Assembly (NCBI RefSeq): GCF_047739745.1
Contig: NZ_JBLLVA010000005.1
Span: forward strand, 149,836 to 213,835
DNA: 64,000 nt
From: Pseudaminobacter sp047739745
GTDB lineage: Bacteria > Pseudomonadota > Alphaproteobacteria > Rhizobiales > Rhizobiaceae
Direction: 5' to 3'
How positions within the stretch are numbered: position 1 is the first letter of the stretch; the number at the start of each line of letters is the position of its first letter. Shown here piece after piece: positions 17,213 to 25,256 of the stretch. The position numbers and the translations under genes were made by a program. Below the pieces are notes generated by a model. That model saw nothing but the letters and a program-made list of their open reading frames with translations, was not told the DNA's origin and made no database searches.

Positions 17213-17659
17213 CTATCTGATCACCAGCACGGGAAGCGTCGTGCTCGCAAGCACTTCCGCCGTCTGGCTGCCGAGCAGCATCCTCTGTATGCCCCGCCGA
17301 CCATGCGACGACATCACGATAAGGTCGCAGCCCTTCAGCCTTGCTACCCGGACGATGGCTTCTGCAGGAAATTCGTCCACGTCATGTATCAGTTCTACGG
17401 TCGCCCCGTGACGCGAGGCAGCTTGCTCGATGCTCTGATAGCGTTCCTTCATGGCATCGTCGATCTGCTGATCGTAGCGGGCGACGGGATCGTGGATGCC
17501 TCCTTCCACCGCCGCCTGCGCTGCGGCCGGCTGCAAGGGTTCGGTGACGCTGAGAACGGTTGCCTTGGAGCCAAGCTTTGCGGCGAGCGCCAGTCCCTGG
17601 TCGACTCCCTTTTGAGCTAGCTCCGAGCCATCGGTTGCAATCAATACATGCTTGTACAT
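17213..17659 (-). CDS. Universal stress protein, single UspA domain
   Basis: 148 aa, one Usp domain. It starts MYKHVLIATDGSELAQKG, the family's first strand and Asp, and ends with the ATP-binding loop MSSHGRRGIQRMLLGSQT (G-x2-G-x9-G-S pattern). GGAGA lies upstream of ATG 17659. A FixK box lies about 149 nt upstream. Closest in type to the short, dimeric ATP-binding Usps. Confidence 0.92.
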   Translation of the reverse strand: MYKHVLIATDGSELAQKGVDQGLALAAKLGSKATVLSVTEPLQPAAAQAAVEGGIHDPVARYDQQIDDAMKERYQSIEQAASRHGATVELIHDVDEFPAEAIVRVARLKGCDLIVMSSHGRRGIQRMLLGSQTAEVLASTTLPVLVIR

Positions 17660-18066
17660 CGTTTTCTCCTGCTGACGGGATTGTGTCTGATACTATCTGC
17701 TTTGCACCACAACGGAAGCGCGGGACACGCGGCCGGAGGAGCGGATACCAGTTGCCTTTTGCCTGCGAGATCATCGATCCGGTTTGAGCGAAACCTATCG
17801 GTCCCGCTTTGATTCGCATCAATGAGGTGAAACAGCAGGGGCCGTCCTCCGGGCGCGGTGACCCCTGGGGCAGCCCCAAGGCACAGGGCGGAGGCGACGG
17901 CTCGATCGCCGCAGTGGCAACTCCAATGGCCGACGTTATGCTCGGTTCTTGGAGGTAGCGTTATGCGCAAGTTGCAATCAACACATCATGACAGAACGCT
18001 CTGCGTGTCCCAGAACCATCACCGGTGGAGCACGAGTGTAAAAAGAACCGGAAACGAGCATTCGCG
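17660..18066. other. Intergenic region with FixK box
   Basis: A FixK box at 17809 belongs to the Usp gene to the left. A 56-codon ORF (17963-18133, MRKLQSTHHDRTLCVSQ) with a good GGAGG upstream overlaps the end of the next gene; I consider it doubtful. Confidence 0.35.
17809..17822. promoter_or_regulatory. FNR/FixK box TTGATTCGCATCAA
   Basis: Exact dyad with full TTGAT/ATCAA arms, 149 nt upstream of the Usp start at 17659. Confidence 0.7.
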
Positions 18067-18786
18067 TCATCGAGAATGTGATGGCGCATCTCGGTCCCCC
18101 GCACCGGAGGTGTCGGAGGCCAGCCGGAGATGAGTGATCACCTGCTTGACACCCGACGTGTTCTCCGCGGCCACTCGGATAGCCGCCCGCACACGTTCGC
18201 TCGCCACGCTTCCGGTCAATTCTACGACGCCATCACATACTGAGACGTCAACCACCGGCCGAGGCGACCACCTCTTGCCACTGATTTCCCGCAGGATCTC
18301 TCGGCGGATGGTGATGTCTTCGGCCCTCGGACCCTGCACATTGTCGAGGCGGCCGAGGAGGGGGCGCAGGAAGTCAGCTCGGCTAACCATCCCCATCACT
18401 TTTCCGTCTCGGGTGACGGGCAGCCGCTTTACACCTTCGCGGACCATCAGTGCGGTGATGTCATGTAGCGAAGTATCCGGTGCAACGCTGAAGACCTGCC
18501 GGGTCATTACGTCTCCGACCTTACGTCCGCGGCTTTGCGCATATTCCTCTGCCGATTCGTCCGCCGTAAGCCACAGGTTGATCCAGTTTGCGTGCCTTGG
18601 CGCCGTGCCGATCTCCGGTCGACAAAGAAGATCCCGCTCCGTAACAATGCCGACAAGAGCACCGTCGTTGTCGATGACAGGCAATCCGCTGACGCGATGT
18701 TCAAGCATCAAGCGGGCGGCATCGGCAACCAGGGTCTGTGGGGTGACCGTCAAGGTTGCCGTGGTCATGATGTCTCGGGCTTGCAT
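18067..18786 (-). CDS. CBS-pair plus BON domain protein
   Basis: About 239 aa. Two CBS domains (about 1-60 and 90-150; MQARDIMTTATLTVTPQTL and VGDVMTRQVFSVAPDTS) form a Bateman module that usually binds adenine nucleotides; a BON domain follows (about 160-230, VVELTGSVASERVRAAIRV). Start ATG 18786 with AAGGA upstream. The same architecture recurs at 50397 and 60833, so it is a small paralogous family. The role is probably to report energy state at the membrane. No FixK box seen upstream. Confidence 0.9.
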   Translation of the reverse strand: MQARDIMTTATLTVTPQTLVADAARLMLEHRVSGLPVIDNDGALVGIVTERDLLCRPEIGTAPRHANWINLWLTADESAEEYAQSRGRKVGDVMTRQVFSVAPDTSLHDITALMVREGVKRLPVTRDGKVMGMVSRADFLRPLLGRLDNVQGPRAEDITIRREILREISGKRWSPRPVVDVSVCDGVVELTGSVASERVRAAIRVAAENTSGVKQVITHLRLASDTSGAGDRDAPSHSR

Positions 18787-19151
18787 TGCAGCGTCCTTTC
18801 TCATCGGCAACCGGTCGTTCGACGCGATCGGCCGTCAAAGGACGGCGCGTCTACGCCAAGAAACGTGTGGACCTTCGCGCCAGTCCTACAAGCACGGTGT
18901 GCCCGCAACGAATCGTGCCTCATAAGATTGAACCCGGCGGAAATGTCGGCACCGAGCTGTCCAGAGAATATTGACCGTCGGAAACGAGCCCGCCTTGCGT
19001 CAGATCAAACTTTTCGGGCGGCCCGGGCGAGGCCTCTCGCCGACGCTTCGGCGGCCGCACCGGCATGCCTTGCTATCGAAGTCGACTTAGTCCTCTGAAC
19101 ACCGTCAATTGCCCGAGCCAAGTGAATCTCGGGCAAGGGCGTGTGCAGCAG
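18787..19151. other. Intergenic region with a stem-loop
   Basis: Holds the promoter of the CBS-BON gene and the end of the thioredoxin gene. Only a stem-loop at 19109-19136 is recognisable. Confidence 0.4.
19109..19136. terminator. Stem-loop near the end of the thioredoxin gene
   Basis: Perfect 9-bp arms TTGCCCGAG and CTCGGGCAA with a 10-nt loop, 16 nt past the stop of the minus-strand thioredoxin gene. No T-run follows, so it may be a weak or Rho-assisted terminator. Confidence 0.45.
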
Positions 19152-19598
19152 TCAGGCTGCCGCGGTTGGCAGCCGCTCGCGCACCCAGCGGATGATCCGC
19201 CCGGCCGACATGGCTCCGGACACGCGCCCGAGTTCCCTACCGCCGCAAAACAAAACCATCGTCGGTATGCTGCGGATGCCGAGTTCTGTCGAGGCAGACT
19301 GCTCGACGTCGGAGTTGAGCTTCAGCAGAACGACGTCCGGCTCCAGTTCCCGTGCTGCCGCCTCGTAGGCGGGGGTCATTATTTGACAGGGGCCGCACCA
19401 CGGTGTCCACACATCCACCAGCACGGGAAAGGTCGTCCGCTCCATATGACGCCTGAGAATTGCGCCGTCCACGTCCTGCGGACGTGCCTTGAAAAGAATG
19501 CCTCCGCACTTTCCGCATTTTGCCGAAGTCGCGGACCGCACCGGAGGTAGGCGGTTGACGCTGCCGCACTGGTTGCAGACGATCATCCTCTCGCTCAC
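19152..19598 (-). CDS. trxC: Thioredoxin 2-type protein with N-terminal zinc site
   Basis: About 148 aa. Two CxxC pairs at the N-terminus (CNQCG and CGKCG) form a zinc ribbon as in E. coli Trx2, followed by a thioredoxin domain with the active site WTPWCGPCQ. It reduces disulphides in the cytoplasm; Trx2 types respond to oxidative stress. Start chosen at GTG 19598 because GGAGAGG lies about 6 nt upstream; ATG 19586 is the alternative. It is divergent from hpf, and one FixK box (19651) lies about 52 nt upstream, able to serve both. Confidence 0.9.
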   Translation of the reverse strand: MSERMIVCNQCGSVNRLPPVRSATSAKCGKCGGILFKARPQDVDGAILRRHMERTTFPVLVDVWTPWCGPCQIMTPAYEAAARELEPDVVLLKLNSDVEQSASTELGIRSIPTMVLFCGGRELGRVSGAMSAGRIIRWVRERLPTAAA

Positions 19599-19650
19599 TT
19601 TTCCTCTCCATGTACGCGGCACAAAGATGACCTGCGCCTCCGCGGACGCA

Positions 19651-19664
19651 TTGATGCGGATCAA
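19651..19664. promoter_or_regulatory. FNR/FixK box TTGATGCGGATCAA, divergent promoter
   Basis: Exact dyad with full arms, 52 nt from the thioredoxin start and 58 nt from the hpf start on the other strand. One site could control both. Confidence 0.72.
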
Positions 19665-19722
19665 TGCGCCGGGCGAGACGCTGGTCAATGATCGCATTCA
19701 TATTTTGCAGGAACGATCCAGG

Positions 19723-20271
19723 ATGGAGAGCGAGCCGCAGATCAACTTCCGCGGAATGGAACCTTCCCCATCGGTGGAGGAAGTGGTGCGCGAAAGGATC
19801 GCCCGCCTGGGCCGTTTCCATGACCGGATCACCTTTTGTGCGGTCGTGATTGAAGCCCCTCATCGGCACGGCCGTCAAGGCAAGCTCTATCGCGTCCTAG
19901 TCGACATCGCCGTGCCCGGTGCGGCGATCGTCACCGGCATGTCTCGGAGGAACCATGACCACGAGGATGTTTATGTCGCCATCCGGGATAGCTTCGATGC
20001 CGCACAACGCAAGCTCGAGGATTTCGTCCGGAAAAATAGCGGCTATCGGGTCAAAACGCATCCAGAGACTCTTCACGGGACGCTCGCAAGGCTCATGCTC
20101 GGCGAAGGCTACGGCTTCATCCTTGCACAAGACGGTCACGAGTTCTTCTTCCGTCGGGAGAACATGACGTCCCAGAAGGAGTGGTCAGTCCTGTCCGAGG
20201 GCAGGGAGGTCCGCTTTTCCGAACACGACGGTGCGCGGGGTCCTTATGCTTCGGCCGTTACGGTTGCATGA
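19723..20271 (+). CDS. hpf: Ribosome hibernation factor with cold-shock-like tail
   Basis: 182 aa. The first half (about 1-110) looks like the HPF/RaiA (S30AE) fold that blocks the ribosomal decoding centre: INFRGMEPSPSVEEVVRERI, then LYRVLVDI and HDHEDVYVAIRDSFDAAQRK. The second half (GYGFILAQDGHEFFFRR) resembles a cold-shock/OB domain, as in a known subfamily. Start at ATG 19723. The gene shares a FixK box with trxC, so ribosomes would be shut down at low oxygen. Distinct from the long dimerising HPF; whether it makes 100S ribosomes is unknown. Confidence 0.85.
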   Translation: MESEPQINFRGMEPSPSVEEVVRERIARLGRFHDRITFCAVVIEAPHRHGRQGKLYRVLVDIAVPGAAIVTGMSRRNHDHEDVYVAIRDSFDAAQRKLEDFVRKNSGYRVKTHPETLHGTLARLMLGEGYGFILAQDGHEFFFRRENMTSQKEWSVLSEGREVRFSEHDGARGPYASAVTVA

Positions 20272-20332
20272 TGAAGCCTCTTGGGAGTCGTTGAGGTCGA
20301 GAAGCGAACGCCAACAGAGAGATTTGCAAGCG

Positions 20333-20779
20333 ATGAAAGAGAAAACGACCTGGGTGCTGCTGGCGGACGGAGCGCGCGCGCGTATCGTTCGCCAGATTAA
20401 TCTCAAAGACGAAGAGCAGGTTGAGGATCTGGTGTTTGAGATCGACCACAAGCAGTTGGGCGAGATCATGTCCGACAGGCCAGGGCGCAGCTTCGCCTCG
20501 GAAGGGAAGAGGCGATCTGCGCTTGAGTATCATTCGGAACCCGAAAAGGACCAGGAGGCCCGGTTCGCAGAAACTCTGGTTGCGGAACTGGAACAGCGCT
20601 TCCTTGCCCATGAGTTCCAGCGACTCGCGATCGTCGCCGAGCCACGGATGCTTGGCGTTTTGCGCCGGAAGCTGTCGCCGACGCTTCAACCAACCGTCGT
20701 GGTTGAAGTGGCGAAGGATCTGACGAAAGTGCCGCGGCAGGAACTTACTGCAGCGATCGGCCAGCTCGGCATAAAATAG
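20333..20779 (+). CDS. Host attachment (AtsA-like) family protein
   Basis: 148 aa, soluble, starting MKEKTTWVLLADGARARIV, the hallmark beginning of the 'host attachment protein' family named from Agrobacterium. Its middle part, FASEGKRRSALEYHSEPEKD, and the C-terminal VVVEVAKDLTKVP also fit. The fold resembles eRF1-like/archaeal release-factor domains, so a link to ribosomes has been proposed; here it lies directly after hpf, which fits a translation-related role. That is inference. Probably in the same transcription unit (61-nt gap). Confidence 0.8.
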   Translation: MKEKTTWVLLADGARARIVRQINLKDEEQVEDLVFEIDHKQLGEIMSDRPGRSFASEGKRRSALEYHSEPEKDQEARFAETLVAELEQRFLAHEFQRLAIVAEPRMLGVLRRKLSPTLQPTVVVEVAKDLTKVPRQELTAAIGQLGIK

Positions 20780-21059
20780 GGCGTCACGGGCAAGATGAGG
20801 CGTATCGGGCGGTCGATTTGCACTCGGTCCGAGAAGATCGCCGCTGTCCTGGCCCTGGGCCGATCAGGCATTTCTTCCGAGTTTGCAAATATCTGGACCG
20901 CTTATCCCGTTCCACTCAAGGGGTACTGTCCAAACAGCACTATCTGAACGAATCCCTGCCGAATTCGATGCGAACCGTGTCGGAGCTTCGCCCATTGCAC
21001 AGGGGCGAGACGATGGTTCAAGATGGTAGGACTGGTCAGTGGATGCGCGCGCCTTGGCT

Positions 21060-22598
21060 TCACGCGGCGGCCAAGGCGAGAATATCGGAAACTATCGCGG
21101 CCGGAGGTCTGTCAGCCTCGAGGCGATGCCAAGTGACCTGACCGGCATCTCTCTGCAATTGGCGAGACAAGACGTCGACAGTCGCGTCGGAGGGGCCGCC
21201 GCGCCGCTGGTCGACACGATGCCACAGCACATCGGGAGAGACTTCCAGCCAGATGCCCAGGAACGGCACATGGCGATCCGTGGCGACCTGCTCGATGCGC
21301 GCGCGGTCGCGGGGCCGATCGAACACTGCGTCGACAATCACTGAACCGCTCTCGGCCAGGACAAGGCCTGCCCGCCAGGCCATCTCCCGATAGACCCGCT
21401 CAGAGATTTCCGGCCGATAAGCTTTCTCGGGGAGGCGGGTCTCGGGCGACACGCCATGCATCGTCTTGCGGATCCGGTCGCTTTCCAGCATTCGCGCGCC
21501 GGGAGGCGCGCCGATATACGCAGCAAGCGCTTCGGTTACAGTCGTTTTGCCTGAACCGCTCAGCCCGCCAATGGCGATGAGAAGCGTGGAACGCGCTTGC
21601 AGCAGTTCCGATGCGAGGTCGAAATAGGCATGTGCATCGCGGGTCAGCTTCCCAGACGGGTCGCCGTTTTCTTCTATCAGCGTGGCAAGGACATGAGCAC
21701 GAACGGCCGCCCTGATCGCCATCAGAAAAGGCAGAAGAACGAACCCGTCTTCATTGTCGGTCTCATCGAGATACCGGTTCGCCACAAGATTGGCGAGTTC
21801 CGGGAACCCGCGGTGCCACAGGTCCATGAGCAGAAAGGACACGTCATAGAGCACATCCGTCGTCGCAATCCGCTCATTGAACTCGATGCAATCAAACAGG
21901 CAGGGCTGGTTTTCCAGCACGCAGATATTGCGCAGGTGCAGATCGCCATGGCAGCGGCGCACCTTACCGACCGCCTCGCGCTGATCCAATACATCGGCAA
22001 GGCGCGACAACGTCGCCCGGAATGCAGCGTCCAGAACGTCGATTTTGTTCTCGTCGAAAACGCGGCTGGTGGCAAAGCCGGCCCTGTTGATGTCGAGCAC
22101 GCCGGCGAGGTTCGCCGCCCCGCTGCCTGCATGCACGACTGGAGCCTGACTGTGGAAACGCGCGACCATGCGGGCGGTTTTCGTCATTAGATCGGGCGTG
22201 AGCCTGCCACCTTCCGCCATGCGATCCAGCAGTTGCGCTTGGTCGAAGCGGTTCATTTCAACGACCGCATCGACCAATTCTCCATTCCCATCGAACGCAA
22301 GTCCACCGCCCGGCTCGCGGGTGATCCGCCGGATGCCGAGATAGAGATCCGGCGCAGTGAGTGCATTGAGTTCCACCTCCTTCCGGCAGGCGGCAAGGCG
22401 CAGTTCGGGAGCTGAGAAATCGACGTAAGGGAGATGCACCGCCCGTTTCAGCTTGAAGGCTCGGTCACCAGAAAGGAATATCACCGAAATATGTGTCTCA
22501 ATGATTTCGGCCGGGGCTGCGATGCCGAACGTGAGTGGATCTGCCAGGAAAGCCATTGCTTCAGCCTGGTCGCTAAGAATCAAGGAACGCTCCTTCAT
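21060..22598 (-). CDS. Fusion of aminoglycoside phosphotransferase-like kinase and P-loop kinase
   Basis: 512 aa in two parts. The first (about 25-340) is COG2187-like: it has HGDLHLRNICVLE (catalytic loop) and LFDCIEFNERIATTDVLYDV (metal-binding loop). The second (about 345-510) is a COG0645-like P-loop domain with Walker A GGLSGSGKTT and HVPFLGIWLEVSPDVLWHRV. Substrates are unknown. The same fusion occurs in M. tuberculosis Rv2004c, a DosR-regulon gene (from memory). The start overlaps the stop of cysQ by 4 nt, so the two are co-translated and share the FixK box at 23442. Confidence 0.85.
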   Translation of the reverse strand: MKERSLILSDQAEAMAFLADPLTFGIAAPAEIIETHISVIFLSGDRAFKLKRAVHLPYVDFSAPELRLAACRKEVELNALTAPDLYLGIRRITREPGGGLAFDGNGELVDAVVEMNRFDQAQLLDRMAEGGRLTPDLMTKTARMVARFHSQAPVVHAGSGAANLAGVLDINRAGFATSRVFDENKIDVLDAAFRATLSRLADVLDQREAVGKVRRCHGDLHLRNICVLENQPCLFDCIEFNERIATTDVLYDVSFLLMDLWHRGFPELANLVANRYLDETDNEDGFVLLPFLMAIRAAVRAHVLATLIEENGDPSGKLTRDAHAYFDLASELLQARSTLLIAIGGLSGSGKTTVTEALAAYIGAPPGARMLESDRIRKTMHGVSPETRLPEKAYRPEISERVYREMAWRAGLVLAESGSVIVDAVFDRPRDRARIEQVATDRHVPFLGIWLEVSPDVLWHRVDQRRGGPSDATVDVLSRQLQRDAGQVTWHRLEADRPPAAIVSDILALAAA

Positions 22599-23407
22599 TC
22601 TCGATCACCAGCAAGGGCCGGATCACGATCCTGGTCCCTACTCCGGCCAGACTGTGCGCCCGCGCAGACAAAGGAGGGATTTTCCCAGTTGGGCTTGCCG
22701 TAGACGAGCTGCTTGCCCTCTGTTGTGAGCACAGTGCCGCCAGCTGCTTGAAGGATGGCGTGAGGCGCGGCGGTGTCCCACTCCATTGTACGGCCCGGCC
22801 GGACATACAGATCCGCCTTCCCCTCTGCTATCCGACAGAATTTCAGCCCGGAACCCATCCTGACCGTTTCAGCGACCTCGTACCTGGCGAGCATCGACGG
22901 GAGGCGCTGATCATTCGCATCATGCCGACTGACCAAGGCGATAGGCCCCTCTCGAGGAACGTCTCGGACTTGAATGGGCATGTCCGTCCCGCCTGTACGT
23001 TTCCATGCACCTCGTCCGACGACGCCGGTGAACACTTCATGTCGAGCAGGTGCAGCAACAGCTCCCAATACCACCTCATGGTCTCGAACGAGGCCGATAT
23101 TGACGACGAACTCATCGAGGTTGGCTGCGAATTCCCGAGTGCCGTCTAATGGATCGACCAACCAGAAGACGCTCGGAATCGGTTCGGCTCGGTTCGTGGT
23201 GGATTCCTCGGCGATGGCCGGGATGTCAGGTGTCCGGGTTCTTAATCCGTTGAGAATGGTTCGCTGTGAGATGAGATCGGCGTCCGTCACAGGAGATCGG
23301 TCTAGCTTTTCAGAAACCGTGTAGCCGCGTGCGCGGATCGCAAGAATCTCGGCCCCGGCTTGGTCAGCCAGTCGCGCAGCAAGGGTAACGAGATCAAGAT
23401 CATCCAT
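22595..23407 (-). CDS. cysQ: 3'(2'),5'-bisphosphate nucleotidase (CysQ-type)
   Basis: 270 aa of the inositol monophosphatase superfamily. Metal-site motifs: AIAEES, then the hallmark WLVDPLDGTREF, and WDTAAPHAIL near the end. CysQ removes the 3'-phosphate from PAP/PAPS, controlling sulphur and nanoRNA metabolism. Start at ATG 23407 (MDDLDLVTLAARLADQAG) by family length; an in-frame ATG at 23452 falls inside a regulatory box. The tail is a low-similarity extension. Overlaps the kinase-fusion gene by 4 nt; FixK box 34 nt upstream. Confidence 0.87.
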   Translation of the reverse strand: MDDLDLVTLAARLADQAGAEILAIRARGYTVSEKLDRSPVTDADLISQRTILNGLRTRTPDIPAIAEESTTNRAEPIPSVFWLVDPLDGTREFAANLDEFVVNIGLVRDHEVVLGAVAAPARHEVFTGVVGRGAWKRTGGTDMPIQVRDVPREGPIALVSRHDANDQRLPSMLARYEVAETVRMGSGLKFCRIAEGKADLYVRPGRTMEWDTAAPHAILQAAGGTVLTTEGKQLVYGKPNWENPSFVCAGAQSGRSRDQDRDPALAGDRE

Positions 23408-23441
23408 TTGAAAACAATGGGGCAGCCAATTCTTAACGGCA

Positions 23442-23455
23442 TTGATGGACATCAA
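23442..23455. promoter_or_regulatory. FNR/FixK box TTGATGGACATCAA (for cysQ)
   Basis: Exact dyad with full arms, 34 nt upstream of cysQ. A second box follows 18 nt away in the same divergent promoter region. Confidence 0.72.
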
Positions 23456-23473
23456 ATCCGGGGCACGGCGCAG

Positions 23474-23487
23474 TTGATCCGCATCAA
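23474..23487. promoter_or_regulatory. FNR/FixK box TTGATCCGCATCAA (for groEL)
   Basis: Exact dyad with full arms, 91 nt upstream of the groEL paralogue. The centre-to-centre distance to the box at 23442 is 32 nt, about three helical turns, so the two sites could hold two dimers on one DNA face. Confidence 0.72.
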
Positions 23488-23578
23488 TCCCAACGACGCA
23501 ACGTGATGGCAGAATGACATTCGCAGTTGGAACGGTCTGGCGACCGGGCAGCTTCCGGACGTTCAAGAGGTCGATGAA

Positions 23579-25201
23579 ATGGCTCACAAACAGGTGCTGT
23601 TCCGTTCCGAAGCCCGTGAGAAGATTTTGCGGGGCTGTGCGCAGCTTGCCGATGCCGTGCGGGTCACGCTCGGGCCACGCTCGAAATCAGTGCTGATCGA
23701 GAGGAAATGGGGCACGCCGATCGTCTGCAACGATGGCGTCACCATTGCAAAGGAGTTCGATCTCAAGGATCCGGAGGAAAATCTCGGGGCGCGGATGCTG
23801 AGGCAAGCGGCGGAGAAGACGGGGGATATGGTCGGGGACGGCACCAGCACATCGACAATCCTCGCCCACGCGATGTTCGCCGACGGAGTGCGCAATGTCG
23901 TGGCGGGTGCCAGCGCGATCGACATCAAGCGTGGGCTCGACCGGGCTGCGAAACGCGCGGTCGAGGCGCTGAAAGCGATCTCCAAGCCCGTTCAGACGCG
24001 GCGGGAGAAAGAGCAGGTCGCGACAATCTCGGCGCATAACGATGCTGGCATCGGTGACCTGATCGGGACAGCGATGGAGAAAGTCGGTGACGAGGGCGTC
24101 ATCATGGTGGAGGAAGCCAAGACCACCGAGACGGTTCTTGACGTGGTCGAGGGCATGCAGTTCGACCGGGGCTTCCTGTCACCCTATTTCGTGAGCGACA
24201 TGGACAAGATGGAAGCCGTGCTGGAGGACGCGCTTGTGTTGGTCGTCGATCGCAAGATCAGTTCGCTGAACGATTTGGTCAAGCTGCTCGAAGCGGTTGC
24301 CAAGTCGGGCGCCCCTCTGCTCATCGTGGCCGAGGAGGTGGAGGGGGAAGCGCTCGCCACCCTGATTGTCAACCACATCCGCGGGACGCTGAAGAGCTGC
24401 GCGGTCAAGGCCCCCGGGTTCGGTGACAGGCGCAAGGCCATGCTCCAGGACATTGCTATTTTGACCGGAGCACAGGTCATTTCCGAGGAACTGGGCATCA
24501 AGCTGGAGAACGTGACGATGGAACAGCTCGGCCGCGCCAGGCGTGTTGTGTGCGACAAGGAGAACACGACGATTGTGGGTGGGGCTGGAGACAGCACGGC
24601 GATCAAGGCAAGAATCGAGCAGATCAGGCGGGAGATCGAGAATACGACCAGCGATTACGACCGCGAGAAGCTCAGGGAACGGCTTGCGAAGCTGGCCGGA
24701 GGCGTTGCGGTGGTCAAGGTCGGCGCGCCGACCGAATCTGAAATGAAGTCGAGGAAAGAGGCGTTAGATGATGCGATCAGCGCCACCAAGGCGGCGGTCG
24801 CCGAAGGAATCGTGCCAGGCGGCGGACTGGCGCTGCTGCGCTGCATTGCGGCTGTCGAGAAGGAGGAGAAGCTCGTTGAAGGCGACGAGCGTACCGGCGT
24901 GCAGATCCTGAGACGGGCCCTCGAGACCCCGGTGGGTCAGATCGCGGAAAATTCCGCCGTCGATGGTGGGGTGGTGGTCGCGAAAATGCTGGAAGGCAAA
25001 GGCAATTTTGGCTTCGATGCGGGGCGCAAGCAATATGTCGATCTGGTCGAGGCAGGCATCATCGATCCGACCAAGGTCGTGCGCGTGGCTCTGGAAAATG
25101 CGGTGTCGGTCGCCAGTACGCTTCTTCTCACTGAAGCGACCATGACGGAGATTCCCGAAGAAAAGCCGACGCAACCGATCGGGTCGGATTTGGCAATGTA
25201 A
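23579..25201 (+). CDS. groEL: Divergent GroEL paralogue without GroES partner
   Basis: 540-aa chaperonin. Catalytic Asp residues are kept: NDGVT, GDGTSTSTILA and the Asp in LDDAISAT. But conserved spots differ: GDGTSTST instead of GDGTTTAT, and the tail ends QPIGSDLAM without the GGM repeats. No groES lies next to it, so it must borrow one or act specially. It is probably a second, low-oxygen chaperonin; FixK box 91 nt upstream. It may be co-transcribed with the PRPP synthase 55 nt downstream; a stem-loop lies between them. Confidence 0.92.
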   Translation: MAHKQVLFRSEAREKILRGCAQLADAVRVTLGPRSKSVLIERKWGTPIVCNDGVTIAKEFDLKDPEENLGARMLRQAAEKTGDMVGDGTSTSTILAHAMFADGVRNVVAGASAIDIKRGLDRAAKRAVEALKAISKPVQTRREKEQVATISAHNDAGIGDLIGTAMEKVGDEGVIMVEEAKTTETVLDVVEGMQFDRGFLSPYFVSDMDKMEAVLEDALVLVVDRKISSLNDLVKLLEAVAKSGAPLLIVAEEVEGEALATLIVNHIRGTLKSCAVKAPGFGDRRKAMLQDIAILTGAQVISEELGIKLENVTMEQLGRARRVVCDKENTTIVGGAGDSTAIKARIEQIRREIENTTSDYDREKLRERLAKLAGGVAVVKVGAPTESEMKSRKEALDDAISATKAAVAEGIVPGGGLALLRCIAAVEKEEKLVEGDERTGVQILRRALETPVGQIAENSAVDGGVVVAKMLEGKGNFGFDAGRKQYVDLVEAGIIDPTKVVRVALENAVSVASTLLLTEATMTEIPEEKPTQPIGSDLAM

Positions 25202-25209
25202 GGACGTGC

Positions 25210-25237
25210 GCGGACCGCAGGCTTGCCGGAGGTCCGC
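25210..25237. terminator. Stem-loop between groEL and prs
   Basis: Arms GCGGACC and GGTCCGC (7 bp) with a 14-nt loop, right after the groEL stop. No T-run, so it may be an mRNA-processing or partial terminator signal in an operon. Confidence 0.4.
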
Positions 25238-25256
25238 GGTGGGAATTGAGGTATCA

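Noticed and set aside
17963..18133. 56-codon ORF with GGAGG upstream
   Set aside because: Product is His/Ser/Arg-rich without a pattern and the ORF overlaps the end of the CBS-BON gene; kept only as a doubtful note.
20780..21059. Possible gene between the host-attachment gene and the kinase fusion
   Set aside because: Only short frames without signals.
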